This document shows, in pieces, positions 1-7,540 of a stretch of 37,602 nt of DNA. Each line of letters opens with the position of its first letter. Within the stretch, counting starts at the first letter, position 1. The notes beneath the pieces are model-generated. The model had not been told where the DNA came from and ran no database searches. It saw only the letters and a program-made list of their open reading frames with translations. Location of the stretch: the NCBI GenBank assembly GCA_002494215.1, contig DLBF01000099.1, positions 1-37,602 of the forward strand, given 5' to 3'. The position numbers and the translations under genes are program-made. This DNA is from Prevotellaceae bacterium UBA7028 (GTDB lineage Bacteria; Bacteroidota; Bacteroidia; Bacteroidales; Bacteroidaceae).

Positions 1-279
1 CAGCGTGACTATGCCTATCATCAGGGAACGGCGTGGCCCTGGCTCGCAGGTTTCTATATGGAGGCATGCCTGAATGTATATAATGTAAGTCGTCTCAGTT
101 ATGTTGATCGCCTGTTGGTGGGATACGAGGAGGAACTCTTCTACCATTGTATAGGTACCATACCTGAGTTGTTTGATGGCAATCCGCCATTCCACGGACG
201 TGGCGCAATCAGTTTTGCCATGAATGTGTCAGGCATCATGCGAATCGTGAAGTTATTGGATAAGTATAACGATGTTTAA
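1..279 (+). CDS. Glycogen debranching enzyme, C-terminal end (partial)
   Basis: The reading frame is open from base 1 and ends at TAA 277-279, so only about 92 C-terminal residues are present. The first residues contain YHQGTAWPWLAGFY, which matches the active-site region of the amylo-alpha-1,6-glucosidase (GDE_C, GH133-like) domain. The family removes alpha-1,6 branches from glycogen in the cytoplasm. The next gene, a glycogen-synthase-like glycosyltransferase, starts 18 bp downstream on the same strand, so the two are probably co-transcribed. The internal ATG at 58 is not the true start, because the family signature lies upstream of it. Confidence is high for the family; the rest of the gene is outside the window. 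Confidence 0.88.
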   Translation, partial: QRDYAYHQGTAWPWLAGFYMEACLNVYNVSRLSYVDRLLVGYEEELFYHCIGTIPELFDGNPPFHGRGAISFAMNVSGIMRIVKLLDKYNDV

Positions 280-282
280 TAT

Positions 283-289
283 AAGGAGG
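283..289 (+). promoter_or_regulatory. Strong Shine-Dalgarno site AAGGAGG
   Basis: A full AAGGAGG lies 8 nt before the ATG at 298, in the 18-bp gap after the debranching gene. Bacteroidetes mRNAs usually lack such strong sites and most other starts in this window have none. It fixes the start of the glycosyltransferase gene. Confidence 0.75.
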
Positions 290-297
290 AACATAAG

Positions 298-1605
298 ATG
301 AAGGTATTAATGTTCGGATGGGAGTTTCCTCCTAAAATCTATGGAGGACTGGCAGTAGCCTCTTATGGCATTACCAAGGGACTCAGCCTACAGGGCGATG
401 TGGAGACTATATTCTGTATGCCCAAGCCTACTGGTGAGGAGGAGAAGTTCCTTAAGATTATAAACATGAGCCAGGTCCCTGTTGTTTGGCGTGATGTTAA
501 CTATGATTGGATTAAGGACCGCTTTGTCGGTCATACGGCCGAGGATTATTATCGCTTCCGTGACCATCTGTACGCTGATTTTAACTATTTGCAGGGACTG
601 GATGATTTGGGTTGTATAGGTTTTGCTGGTGGCTATCCTGGCAACCTGCACGAGGAGATTAACAACTTCTCCATCATCGCTGGCGTGTTGGCCCGCAGTG
701 AGCAGTTCGATATGATACATGCCCACGACTGGCTTACCTATCCTGCTGGTGTTCATGCCAAGATGGTTAGTGGAAAGCCTCTCTGCATACATGTTCATGC
801 AACGGATTTCGACCGTTCACGTGGAAAGGTTAATCCCACGGTTTATAGCATCGAGAAGAATGGTATGGACCATGCGGACTGCATCATGTGTGTAAGTGAG
901 CTTACCCGTCAGACGGTAATCAACCAGTATCATCAGGATCCCCGTAAGTGTGTGGCTATGCACAATGCTGTATATCCGCTTTCTGAGGAGATTGCAAGCA
1001 TTGTTCCTCGCAAGAATCCTGACGAGAAGGTTGTTACGTACCTGGGTCGTATCACCATGCAGAAGGGCCCCGAGTATTTTATTGCGGCAGCCAAGCGCGT
1101 GTTGGACCGTACCCATAATATCAGATTCTGTTTTGCAGGAAGTGGTGATATGTTGCAAGCCATGATCGACCTCTCGGCTTCTTATGGCATAGCGGACAGA
1201 TGTCACTTCCCTGGCTTTCTGCGTGGCAGGCAGGTGTATGAGTGCTACAAGAGTTCCGATGTGTTTGTTATGCCCAGTGTAAGTGAACCCTTCGGTATTG
1301 CTCCGCTGGAAGCTATGCAGTGCGGTTGCCCCTGTGTTATCTCTAAGCAGTCTGGATGTGGTGAAATTCTGTCTAATGTTATAAAGGTGGATTATTGGGA
1401 TATTGACGCTATGGCAAATGCCATCTACAGCATCTGTACCAACGATGCCCTGCATAACTATTTGGCAGAGGAAGGTATCAAGGAGGTTGACCAGATAACA
1501 TGGGAGAAGGTAGGCTTGCGTATCAGAGAGTGTTACAATCAGCTTATGACAAGGGGCTGGTTCGACAATGAGGAGTATCTGCAAGCAGTTAAGGAAATAA
1601 AATAG
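298..1605 (+). CDS. Glycogen-synthase-like glycosyltransferase (GT-B fold, two domains)
   Basis: A 435-residue GT-B glycosyltransferase, predicted to be cytoplasmic with no signal peptide. The N-terminal domain begins with a GWEFPPKIYGGL loop (about residues 7-18), the nucleotide-sugar and acceptor loop of GT4/GT5 enzymes, followed by HAHDWLTYPAG. The C-terminal domain starts near LGRITMQKGPEYF (about residue 248) and carries the E-x7-E motif EPFGIAPLE (Glu330 and Glu338). The position between a debranching enzyme and a GH57 protein supports a role in glycogen or alpha-glucan synthesis, and the pair follows a layout I recall as conserved in Bacteroides. The donor nucleotide sugar cannot be read from the sequence. 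Start ATG 298 is supported by a strong SD site. Other possibility: a GT4 enzyme using another alpha-glucan or disaccharide acceptor. Confidence 0.85.
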   Translation: MKVLMFGWEFPPKIYGGLAVASYGITKGLSLQGDVETIFCMPKPTGEEEKFLKIINMSQVPVVWRDVNYDWIKDRFVGHTAEDYYRFRDHLYADFNYLQGLDDLGCIGFAGGYPGNLHEEINNFSIIAGVLARSEQFDMIHAHDWLTYPAGVHAKMVSGKPLCIHVHATDFDRSRGKVNPTVYSIEKNGMDHADCIMCVSELTRQTVINQYHQDPRKCVAMHNAVYPLSEEIASIVPRKNPDEKVVTYLGRITMQKGPEYFIAAAKRVLDRTHNIRFCFAGSGDMLQAMIDLSASYGIADRCHFPGFLRGRQVYECYKSSDVFVMPSVSEPFGIAPLEAMQCGCPCVISKQSGCGEILSNVIKVDYWDIDAMANAIYSICTNDALHNYLAEEGIKEVDQITWEKVGLRIRECYNQLMTRGWFDNEEYLQAVKEIK

Positions 1606-1617
1606 ATTATTTTTCGG

Positions 1618-1750
1618 TTATAGATGATAGATTATAGATGGTTTCAAGTTTCAGGCTAAAGACTAAAGTCTAGAGTCTAGAGTCTAATTCTTAATTCTTC
1701 TCTCTTAATTCTTAATTAAAAACGATAAACCGTAAACAGTAAACATAAAA
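1618..1750 (+). repeat. Intergenic 7-bp-periodic degenerate repeat array (19 units)
   Basis: The 188-bp gap before the GH57 gene is almost entirely a run of 7-bp units in one unbroken phase. It starts with ttataga-like units (1618-1638), moves to agtctag/agtctaa (1667-1687), then ttcttaa (1688-1715), and ends with cgataaa, ccgtaaa, cagtaaa (1723-1743). The unit sequence drifts but the 7-bp phase is kept. The last units match the aataaac/agtaaac array at 19406-19461. No coding role is seen. Confidence 0.75.
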
Positions 1751-1793
1751 TTGAATTTAAATTGTTGTATCATATAATAATGTATAGAAGATT

Positions 1794-3275
1794 ATGAAAA
1801 CAATAAGTCTATATTTCGAGATACATCAGCCTATTCACCTGAAGCGTTATCGCTTCTTTGATATAGGAACAGATCATTATTACTATGATGATTACGAGAA
1901 CGAACGTGTAACCCAGGAAACAGCCGAGCGCAGCTACCTCCCTGCTTTGCGTACGTTGTTGGATATGACACTACAATATGGCAAGGGCTTCAAGGTTGCC
2001 TTCAGTATCAGTGGTGTTTCCCTCGAACAGTTGGAGCAGTATGCTCCTGAGGTGCTGGATGTCTTGCAGCAACTGAACGAGACGGGCTGTGTTGAGTTCC
2101 TGGCAGAACCCTATAGCCATGGCTTGTCTTCGTTGGGAAATGTCGAGAACTTCCAGGCCGAATTGAAGCGTCAGGCAAAGAAGATTAAGCAGCTATTTGG
2201 CCAGACACCAAAGGTGGTACGTAACAGCTCTCTGATATATAACGACGAGATAGGTTCTATCGTATCCGAGATGGGATTCAAGGGTATGATGGTTGAGGGT
2301 GCTAAGCATATTTTGGGTTGGAAGAGCCCGCATTATGTATATAGCTGCGCCCAGGATGCCCGTCTTTCCCTGTTGTTGCGCGACTATAAACTGAGCGATG
2401 ATATCAGCCTTAGATTCAGTGATTCTTCTTGGCCTGAATTCCCCTTGATGGCCGATAAGTATATTGGTTGGATTAAGGAACTGCCTCAGGAGGAGAGTGT
2501 TGTTAACATCATGATGGAGCTGTCTGCCTTGGGTATCTATCAGCCGCTCGAAAGTCATGTGCTTGACTTCCTGCGTGCGCTGCCTGCTATTGCTCCCGAG
2601 GAGATACGTTTCGCAACTCCCAGCGAGGTCATTGCCAAGAACAAACCTGTTGGTCCTCTGGAGGTTGCCTATCCTGTTAGTTGGAACGACGAAGAGCGTG
2701 ACACCAGCAGTATGCTGGGTAACAACCTGCAGCGTGAGGCATTCAATAAGCTGTATGACGAGAAGATTGTTGGTCGTATCCTTGCATGCAGGGATCGCAG
2801 GATTCAGCAAGACTGGGATCGTCTGCAGGCAACGGACAACTTCCGCTTCATGACAACCAAGAATAATGGTATCGGAATCTACCGTGGTATCTACGAGAAC
2901 GAGTACGATGCCTTTACCAACTACATGAATATTCTGGGTGACTTCCTAAAGCGTGTTAAGGATTTGTATTCCGATGCTGTCGAGAACGACGAGTTGAATA
3001 GCCTTTATACCCAGATTGCTAACATGGGCAACGAGCTTAATGTAAAGGATAATGAGATAAGCCGACTTCGTGCCCGCCTCGAGAAATACGAGCCGAAGGA
3101 GGATGGTAAGGAGTCTGAGGCTCCCAAGGCTAAGGGTGCTAAGAAGCCTGCTGCCGCCAAGAAGACCACAACAGCCAAGAAAGCTGCTCCTGCCAAGAAG
3201 ACCACAACAGCCAAGAAAGCTGCTCCTGCCAAGAAGGCTACGACAACTAAGAAGGCTGCCAAGGAGAAAAAGTGA
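1794..3275 (+). CDS. GH57 alpha-amylase-like protein, probably catalytically altered, with Lys/Ala-rich tail
   Basis: A 493-residue protein without a signal peptide. The GH57 N-terminal signature HQP is at residues 11-13 and the second conserved region GCVEFLAEPYSHG is near residues 98-110. In active GH57 amylases the nucleophile Glu lies in a segment like RNTELIYND; here it reads RNSSLIYND, with Ser146 at the Glu position. The proton-donor Asp region (family FMDYETFG) reads IMMELSALG, with Glu242 at the Asp position. This fits the GH57 'alpha-amylase-like' group described from Bacteroides and Prevotella that lacks one or both catalytic residues. Residues from about 425 contain a short coiled coil, then a KTTTAKKAAPAKK-type tail resembling histone H1. 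It is probably a glycogen-associated protein of unknown activity. The residue mapping is from memory of family alignments. Confidence 0.82.
   Translation: MKTISLYFEIHQPIHLKRYRFFDIGTDHYYYDDYENERVTQETAERSYLPALRTLLDMTLQYGKGFKVAFSISGVSLEQLEQYAPEVLDVLQQLNETGCVEFLAEPYSHGLSSLGNVENFQAELKRQAKKIKQLFGQTPKVVRNSSLIYNDEIGSIVSEMGFKGMMVEGAKHILGWKSPHYVYSCAQDARLSLLLRDYKLSDDISLRFSDSSWPEFPLMADKYIGWIKELPQEESVVNIMMELSALGIYQPLESHVLDFLRALPAIAPEEIRFATPSEVIAKNKPVGPLEVAYPVSWNDEERDTSSMLGNNLQREAFNKLYDEKIVGRILACRDRRIQQDWDRLQATDNFRFMTTKNNGIGIYRGIYENEYDAFTNYMNILGDFLKRVKDLYSDAVENDELNSLYTQIANMGNELNVKDNEISRLRARLEKYEPKEDGKESEAPKAKGAKKPAAAKKTTTAKKAAPAKKTTTAKKAAPAKKATTTKKAAKEKK
3156..3227 (+). repeat. Two exact 36-bp tandem repeats encoding the H1-like tail
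   Basis: Copies 3156-3191 and 3192-3227 are identical and a diverged partial third follows (3228-3260). Each encodes the 12 residues AKKTTTAKKAAP. As 36 is a multiple of three, gain or loss of a copy changes only tail length. Confidence 0.9.
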
Positions 3276-3294
3276 GTTCGTTATATATTTATGT

Positions 3295-3332
3295 AATTAA
3301 GGGCCATCTCTTTTTTGAGATGACCCTTAATT
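3295..3332 (+). terminator. Rho-independent terminator between convergent genes
   Basis: Arms 3295-3310 and 3317-3332 form a 16-bp stem (aattaaggg-catctc type) with one mismatch and a TTTTTT loop. The plus strand continues into a T-rich tract (3331-3339). It lies 20 bp after the GH57 stop and before the 3' end of the convergent DUF4270 gene, so it may serve both. Confidence 0.8.
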
Positions 3333-3354
3333 CTTTTTTGTATGATGTGTAAGT

Positions 3355-4785
3355 TTATTTAAATCTACTGTACAGAATCTGCAGCTTTATGGGGTTGTTA
3401 GGACCGCCTACCAACTTGGTGCTACTCATAGACATGTCATGCGAGACACTAGCGTATGTTTTGTTTCCGTAACTATCGGTTGTCTCCACAACGCTAATGG
3501 GTACGATAACCATCTTGTTCCAGTTGGGGTGGGCTGCCTCCCATTCTGTTTCGCTCAGTCCGGACTCCTTCATACCGTTAAGCTTCTCGTATTGGCAGTA
3601 GGTGATAAGCCTTGCCAGATTCTCGAATGAATAGGTGTTGTATGTCTGGTTGAATGTTGTGGCAAAAGAGGTCTGGCTGTTAGGCAGTTTCTTGTCCTTA
3701 AAGAATGAAATCATGTCATCCTTTCTGATGAGTACAACATTCTTTGGGATGTCTAACGAATAGTCGTTGTTTGTGCTGTTGTTGTATCTGGTTAATGTCA
3801 ACTGTGCCTTGCTGATACTGTCGGTCTCGTGTCCTGTAAAGATGTCTTTTATGGGCAGTGTGACCTCAGTGCCAATGCCGGCAGGGCTTTTCAGGTATGT
3901 ACAGTCGTCATTATCTGCCAGTTCCTGTAGGTTGCCGTTCTTGAACTGCGTGCTTTGTATCACCTCGGGTGTTGCAGCAAATCGGCATATGCCGTCGTAA
4001 ACACTATCGGGTTCCTCGGCATCGTAGTAGGTGAAGTATAGGTTCAGTGTGCTGACCTCAACTTGCATCATTGTTCCTGTTCCGCTCTTTATCTCGAAGT
4101 AGAAACCTGGGCATGCCTTACGGATAAAGTTGTACGAATTCTTGTAGTACTCGGGGTGCTCGTAGTATTTGTTCAGCAACTCTGTTCCGTATTCCTTGGG
4201 CAGGACAATACGTATGTTGTTGGTATAGTTGTCGCCCTCTCTAACACTCTCGGATACGGTGTAGTCGATAGCCGTAAACACCTTCGTAGCGATAGGTGCT
4301 GTGCCTGCATCTACATACTGCTTCAGGTCTGTATTTGCGTAGAACAAACTATCCTCCTCGATGATTTTGTCAAAGCTTAATGGATAGACCTCCAACTTCA
4401 TAGGGTTGTTAGGGTCGCCGTAATATCCCTTGCAGAAGATGCGCAACTCTATAGAGTCGCATTCAACAGGCTGCTCTGCGTGGTTTACGCAATCGGGGAA
4501 AAGCAAGTCCCTCTTGGGGAACTGGAAGTTCTCGAATGTGTGGAACTGTGCAGCAAAGCTTGCCTTGATATCTACATTTGTCTCAGGGTCCTTTATGCTT
4601 CCCAAATAGTTGTAGGTATTTTTGTATAACACAGAATCCAACAGAATGGATCTTGTATACACATCGTGCAATGCATACGAGTTTGCAATGCCGTCAGCAT
4701 CAGGAAACAGTCCAATAGATTCTGTGGACTCTGTACAACTGACAAATAATATAGGTAATAGCAGAAGTGCTAAATAATGTCTCAT
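3355..4785 (-). CDS. DUF4270 lipoprotein
   Basis: A 476-residue predicted lipoprotein. The first 17 residues form a short signal peptide with lipobox LFVSC and the acceptor Cys at position 17. The remainder has the look of the Bacteroidetes DUF4270 family, with beta-rich periplasmic or surface sequence containing SIGLFPDADG-like and DSIELRIF stretches. No catalytic motif was recognised. It starts 14 bp after the stop of the GT5-like gene on the same strand, so the two form an operon. I recall the DUF4270/GT5/panC order as conserved in Bacteroides, but the function of DUF4270 is unknown to me. Confidence 0.8.
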   Translation of the reverse strand: MRHYLALLLLPILFVSCTESTESIGLFPDADGIANSYALHDVYTRSILLDSVLYKNTYNYLGSIKDPETNVDIKASFAAQFHTFENFQFPKRDLLFPDCVNHAEQPVECDSIELRIFCKGYYGDPNNPMKLEVYPLSFDKIIEEDSLFYANTDLKQYVDAGTAPIATKVFTAIDYTVSESVREGDNYTNNIRIVLPKEYGTELLNKYYEHPEYYKNSYNFIRKACPGFYFEIKSGTGTMMQVEVSTLNLYFTYYDAEEPDSVYDGICRFAATPEVIQSTQFKNGNLQELADNDDCTYLKSPAGIGTEVTLPIKDIFTGHETDSISKAQLTLTRYNNSTNNDYSLDIPKNVVLIRKDDMISFFKDKKLPNSQTSFATTFNQTYNTYSFENLARLITYCQYEKLNGMKESGLSETEWEAAHPNWNKMVIVPISVVETTDSYGNKTYASVSHDMSMSSTKLVGGPNNPIKLQILYSRFK

Positions 4786-4799
4786 AAAAAAAGCTTGTT

Positions 4800-5645
4800 C
4801 TAATCGTCGTCTTCAGCGTTGTCGTTGTCTTCTTTGCCGACACTCCATATTTTGTCGTAGAAGTTAGAGTAGGCAGTTGCGAAGTTCTCAGGCTTCTGCG
4901 CTGCCAGATAAGTAATGTCGTGTTGTTTGATAAATTCACGGAACGATGGATCGGGTTTGATAAGGCTCACACCATCGGCATACTTCATTCCAATCATATT
5001 CAACAACTGTGTATTGTTGGTGGTGTTTAGGCTCTCCCAATCTTCCTTTTTTGTATTTCTGAATTTGATGATGCCGTCAAAATTCTCTGGCAGGGGAGCT
5101 GTCAGATTCTCTTCTGATGGGGTGAAGATGGTGCGGCAGTCACGGAACGAAGGCTCGTCGGCATAGGCAGTCTTGATGTAATAGGGTATGATGCTGCTCA
5201 TCCAACCCTGGCAGTGGATGATCTCGGGAGTCCAGCGCAGCTTCTTTACAGTCTCTAGAACGCCACGGGCATAGAACACAGCTCGTTCGGCATTGTCGGG
5301 ATACTCCGCTTTCTGCTCATCCCTCGACATACCTCGTTTGCCAAAGTAGTCGTCGTTGTCGATAAAGTAAACCTGCATACGTGAGGATGTGATGCTGGCA
5401 ACCTTAATGATCAGGGGGTGATCCGTCTCGTCTATGATTAAGTTCATTCCACTAAGTCTAATGACTTCGTGCAACTGATTCCTACGCTCGTTAATGATGC
5501 CCCACTTAGGCATAAAAGTCCTGATTTCACGACTCTTCTCCTGGATTGCCTGAGGTAACTCTCTGCCTATCTTGGTCATTGGCGAATCTGGCACGTAAGG
5601 TGCAATTTCCTGTGTAATAAAAAGGATTTTCTTTGCTTTAGTCAT
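4800..5645 (-). CDS. Stand-alone N-terminal domain of a GT5 glycogen/starch synthase
   Basis: The 281 residues correspond only to the N-terminal Rossmann domain of GT5 glycogen synthases (about 480 residues in full enzymes), with a DDD-rich C-terminus in place of the second domain. It opens with KKILFITQEIAPYVPDS as in GT5. The ADP-glucose-binding KxGGL loop is replaced by PMTKIGREL, and the usual HxxDWxT segment reads IHCQGWMSS. The C-terminal donor-binding domain with its E-x7-E motif is missing, and no fragment of it lies nearby in another frame, so this is a settled short form rather than a recent frameshift. It is probably not a synthase on its own; it may partner the GT at 298-1605 or bind glucan. 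It is the first gene of an operon with DUF4270. Confidence 0.82.
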   Translation of the reverse strand: MTKAKKILFITQEIAPYVPDSPMTKIGRELPQAIQEKSREIRTFMPKWGIINERRNQLHEVIRLSGMNLIIDETDHPLIIKVASITSSRMQVYFIDNDDYFGKRGMSRDEQKAEYPDNAERAVFYARGVLETVKKLRWTPEIIHCQGWMSSIIPYYIKTAYADEPSFRDCRTIFTPSEENLTAPLPENFDGIIKFRNTKKEDWESLNTTNNTQLLNMIGMKYADGVSLIKPDPSFREFIKQHDITYLAAQKPENFATAYSNFYDKIWSVGKEDNDNAEDDD

Positions 5646-5667
5646 TGTTGTTGAACTTTATCAGATG

Positions 5668-5675
5668 CAAAGATA
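5668..5675 (-). promoter_or_regulatory. Bacteroidetes -7 box TATCTTTG
   Basis: On the minus strand this reads TATCTTTG followed by C, matching TAnnTTTG, 23 bp upstream of the GT5-like start codon. No clear TTTG -33 box was seen at the expected spacing. Confidence 0.55.
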
Positions 5676-5802
5676 CGAAAAAAGAATGGTTTAAAAGCGA
5701 TACACACGTGCTAATTTGCTTATTTTAGGAATATTTTATGCAAAATGTTTCTCCATTTGCATTTTTCTGCGTTATTTTGCATGAATTTTGAAAGAGAAAC
5801 AG

Positions 5803-6645
5803 ATGTTGATTATTCATAAAATATCAGAATTGCAGTCACAGCTGCAAGCAGAACGCCAAAAAGGTCATACCATTGGCCTTGTACCCACAATGGGTGCTTT
5901 GCACGAAGGACATGCTTCGCTTGTTAGGCGTAGTGTCAGTGAGAATGACGTCACAGTGGTAAGTATTTTCCTGAACCCTACACAGTTTAATGATAAGTCG
6001 GATTTGGAGAGATATCCCAGGACATTAGAGGCCGACTGCCAGCTTCTGGAGCAGTGTGGTGCCCAGATAGTTTTCGCTCCTTCTGTCGAGGAGATTTATC
6101 CCGAGCCCGACACACGTACCTTCAGCTATCCTCCCACAGACAGTGTTATGGAGGGTGCTATGCGTCCGGGGCACTTTAACGGAGTATGCCAGATTGTTAG
6201 CAAGTTGTTCTCTTATACTAATCCCGATCGTGGCTATTTCGGCGAGAAGGATTACCAGCAGATTGCCGTTATCAGACGCATGGTGGCAGATTTGGGCTTT
6301 AAGTTAGAGATTATTCCTTGTCCTGTTATTCGCGAGGAGAGCGGTTTGGCTCGCAGCAGCCGTAACACCTTGCTTTCTGCCGACGAGCGCGTGCTGGCTG
6401 CCAATATCTACAGGGTGATGAAGGAGAGCCTCTCTTTGGGCGGTACCGTACAGCAGACACACGACTATGTGGTTGATACTATCAATGCCATAGACGGCCT
6501 GGAGGTACAGTATTTCAGCATTGTAGATGGAGACACGCTGGCTGATGTCAGCTCATGGGACGAGGCAGACAGTATTGTTGGATGTATTACAGTATTTTGC
6601 GGGTCTAAGCCAATACGCTTGATAGACCATATTCGATACAAGTAA
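5803..6645 (+). CDS. panC: Pantothenate synthetase
   Basis: It joins pantoate and beta-alanine, using ATP, to make pantothenate in the cytoplasm. From ATG 5803 the protein has 280 residues, the usual PanC length. Family motifs are present: PTMGALHEGH (residues 28-37, the HIGH-type nucleotide-binding site), FLNPTQFN, GYFGEKDYQQ and GLARSSRN. An in-frame TTG at 5788 would add five residues, but the ATG with an A/G-rich leader is the better start. panD follows after 6 bp, making a two-gene operon in which PanD supplies the beta-alanine. Confidence 0.95.
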   Translation: MLIIHKISELQSQLQAERQKGHTIGLVPTMGALHEGHASLVRRSVSENDVTVVSIFLNPTQFNDKSDLERYPRTLEADCQLLEQCGAQIVFAPSVEEIYPEPDTRTFSYPPTDSVMEGAMRPGHFNGVCQIVSKLFSYTNPDRGYFGEKDYQQIAVIRRMVADLGFKLEIIPCPVIREESGLARSSRNTLLSADERVLAANIYRVMKESLSLGGTVQQTHDYVVDTINAIDGLEVQYFSIVDGDTLADVSSWDEADSIVGCITVFCGSKPIRLIDHIRYK

Positions 6646-6651
6646 AGCATT

Positions 6652-6993
6652 ATGATGATAGAAGTATTAAAATCTAAACTGCACTGTGTAACAGTCACCG
6701 AGGCAAACCTTAATTACATGGGTAGCATAACCATTGATGAGGATTTGATGGATGCTGCCGGGATGATTGCTGGAGAGAAGGTGCAGGTGGTGGATAATAA
6801 TAACGGAGAGCGTTTCGAGACGTATATTATTAAAGGCGAGCGCGGCTCGGGCTGTATCTGCCTGAATGGTGCTGCTGCCAGAAAGGTGCAGGTGGGAGAT
6901 ACGGTAATCATTATCTCGTATGCACTGATGGATTTCGAGGAAGCTAAGTCTTTCTCGCCCAAAGTGGTATTTCCTGAGAACAATAAACTATAG
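6652..6993 (+). CDS. panD: Aspartate 1-decarboxylase (pyruvoyl enzyme)
   Basis: The 113-residue PanD proenzyme makes beta-alanine from aspartate for the PanC reaction. The self-cleavage site YMGSITID is present, with Gly24-Ser25 when counted from the first ATG, the same numbering as in other PanD proteins; this supports the start at 6652 over the second Met. Ser25 becomes the pyruvoyl group. The downstream residues [20 protein letters not shown] match the family. It lies 6 bp after panC and is probably translationally coupled. Confidence 0.95.
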   Translation: MMIEVLKSKLHCVTVTEANLNYMGSITIDEDLMDAAGMIAGEKVQVVDNNNGERFETYIIKGERGSGCICLNGAAARKVQVGDTVIIISYALMDFEEAKSFSPKVVFPENNKL

Positions 6994-7018
6994 CTTAATA
7001 GCTTAATGGCTTAATAGC
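6991..7018 (+). repeat. Short 8-bp tandem repeat after panD
   Basis: Three full 8-bp units (tagcttaa, tagcttaa, tggcttaa) and a partial fourth begin on the panD stop codon. Period 8 sets it apart from the 7-bp arrays elsewhere in the window. Confidence 0.6.
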
Positions 7019-7076
7019 CGATATAAGAGATCTTAAATAAACTAATTTAGTGCACAAATTAAAAAATCTAAGTCTT

Positions 7077-7460
7077 ATGAAGAAAGGTTTCAAGTTTGCT
7101 TTGATCCTGGCAATGCTCAGCATGCCAGTTGTATGCAGTGCCCAGAGTGAAGACATGGTCAAGAACAAGGCATTGAGTGCTCAGTATAAGAGTGACATCA
7201 CTATCGTTAACCACGAGTTGAAGGCTCTTAAGGCTAAGGTAAAGGCCAACCCCTCAGACGTGAATCTGAATGTGGAGTTGGAAAAGAAGAAGGTTGAACT
7301 GAAGGACCTTAAGGGAAAGAAGAAGATTGTTGATCAGGCCATCAAGACTGAGAAGGCTTCCCTGAAGGCTGCCAAGAAGGCAGAGAAGGCTAAGGTCAAG
7401 ATGGAGAAGGCTGCCCAGAAGGCACAGCAGCTTCATGCTCCAGCCGCTCCTGCTCAGTAA
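7077..7460 (+). CDS. Small secreted Lys/Ala-rich coiled-coil protein
   Basis: From ATG 7077 the protein has 127 residues. A classical signal peptide ends near VVCSAQSED, so it is exported to the periplasm or beyond. The mature part is almost wholly helical and rich in Lys, Ala and Glu with heptad-like spacing (ELKALKAKVKANPSD, then AKKAEKAKVKMEKAAQKA) and ends in a Pro/Ala tail. No family was recognised. A GTG at 7050 would lengthen the ORF but place residues ahead of the signal peptide, so ATG is preferred. It is highly basic, like the tail of the GH57 protein, but the two are not related in sequence. A terminator follows directly. Confidence 0.65.
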   Translation: MKKGFKFALILAMLSMPVVCSAQSEDMVKNKALSAQYKSDITIVNHELKALKAKVKANPSDVNLNVELEKKKVELKDLKGKKKIVDQAIKTEKASLKAAKKAEKAKVKMEKAAQKAQQLHAPAAPAQ

Positions 7461-7480
7461 TCATACTTTACGGAACTATA

Positions 7481-7514
7481 AAAAAACCTCTTGCATTCCT
7501 GCAGGAGGTTTTTT
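7481..7514. terminator. Bidirectional rho-independent terminator
   Basis: Arms 7481-7495 and 7500-7514 (A-tract, CCTC-TGCA, tetraloop TTCC, TGCAGGAGG, T-tract) pair with one G-U wobble. The stem carries A and T tracts on both sides, so it can end transcription from both strands. It separates the convergent small secreted protein and mce genes. Confidence 0.85.
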
Positions 7515-7540
7515 TTGTTTGACTATGTGTTTGTGACACT

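Noticed and set aside
817..1584. 255-residue antisense frame over the glycosyltransferase
   Set aside because: The sense strand carries conserved GT-B motifs and a strong ribosome-binding site; the antisense product resembles nothing known.
5788..5802. TTG start for panC
   Set aside because: ATG at 5803 gives the usual PanC N-terminus and length.
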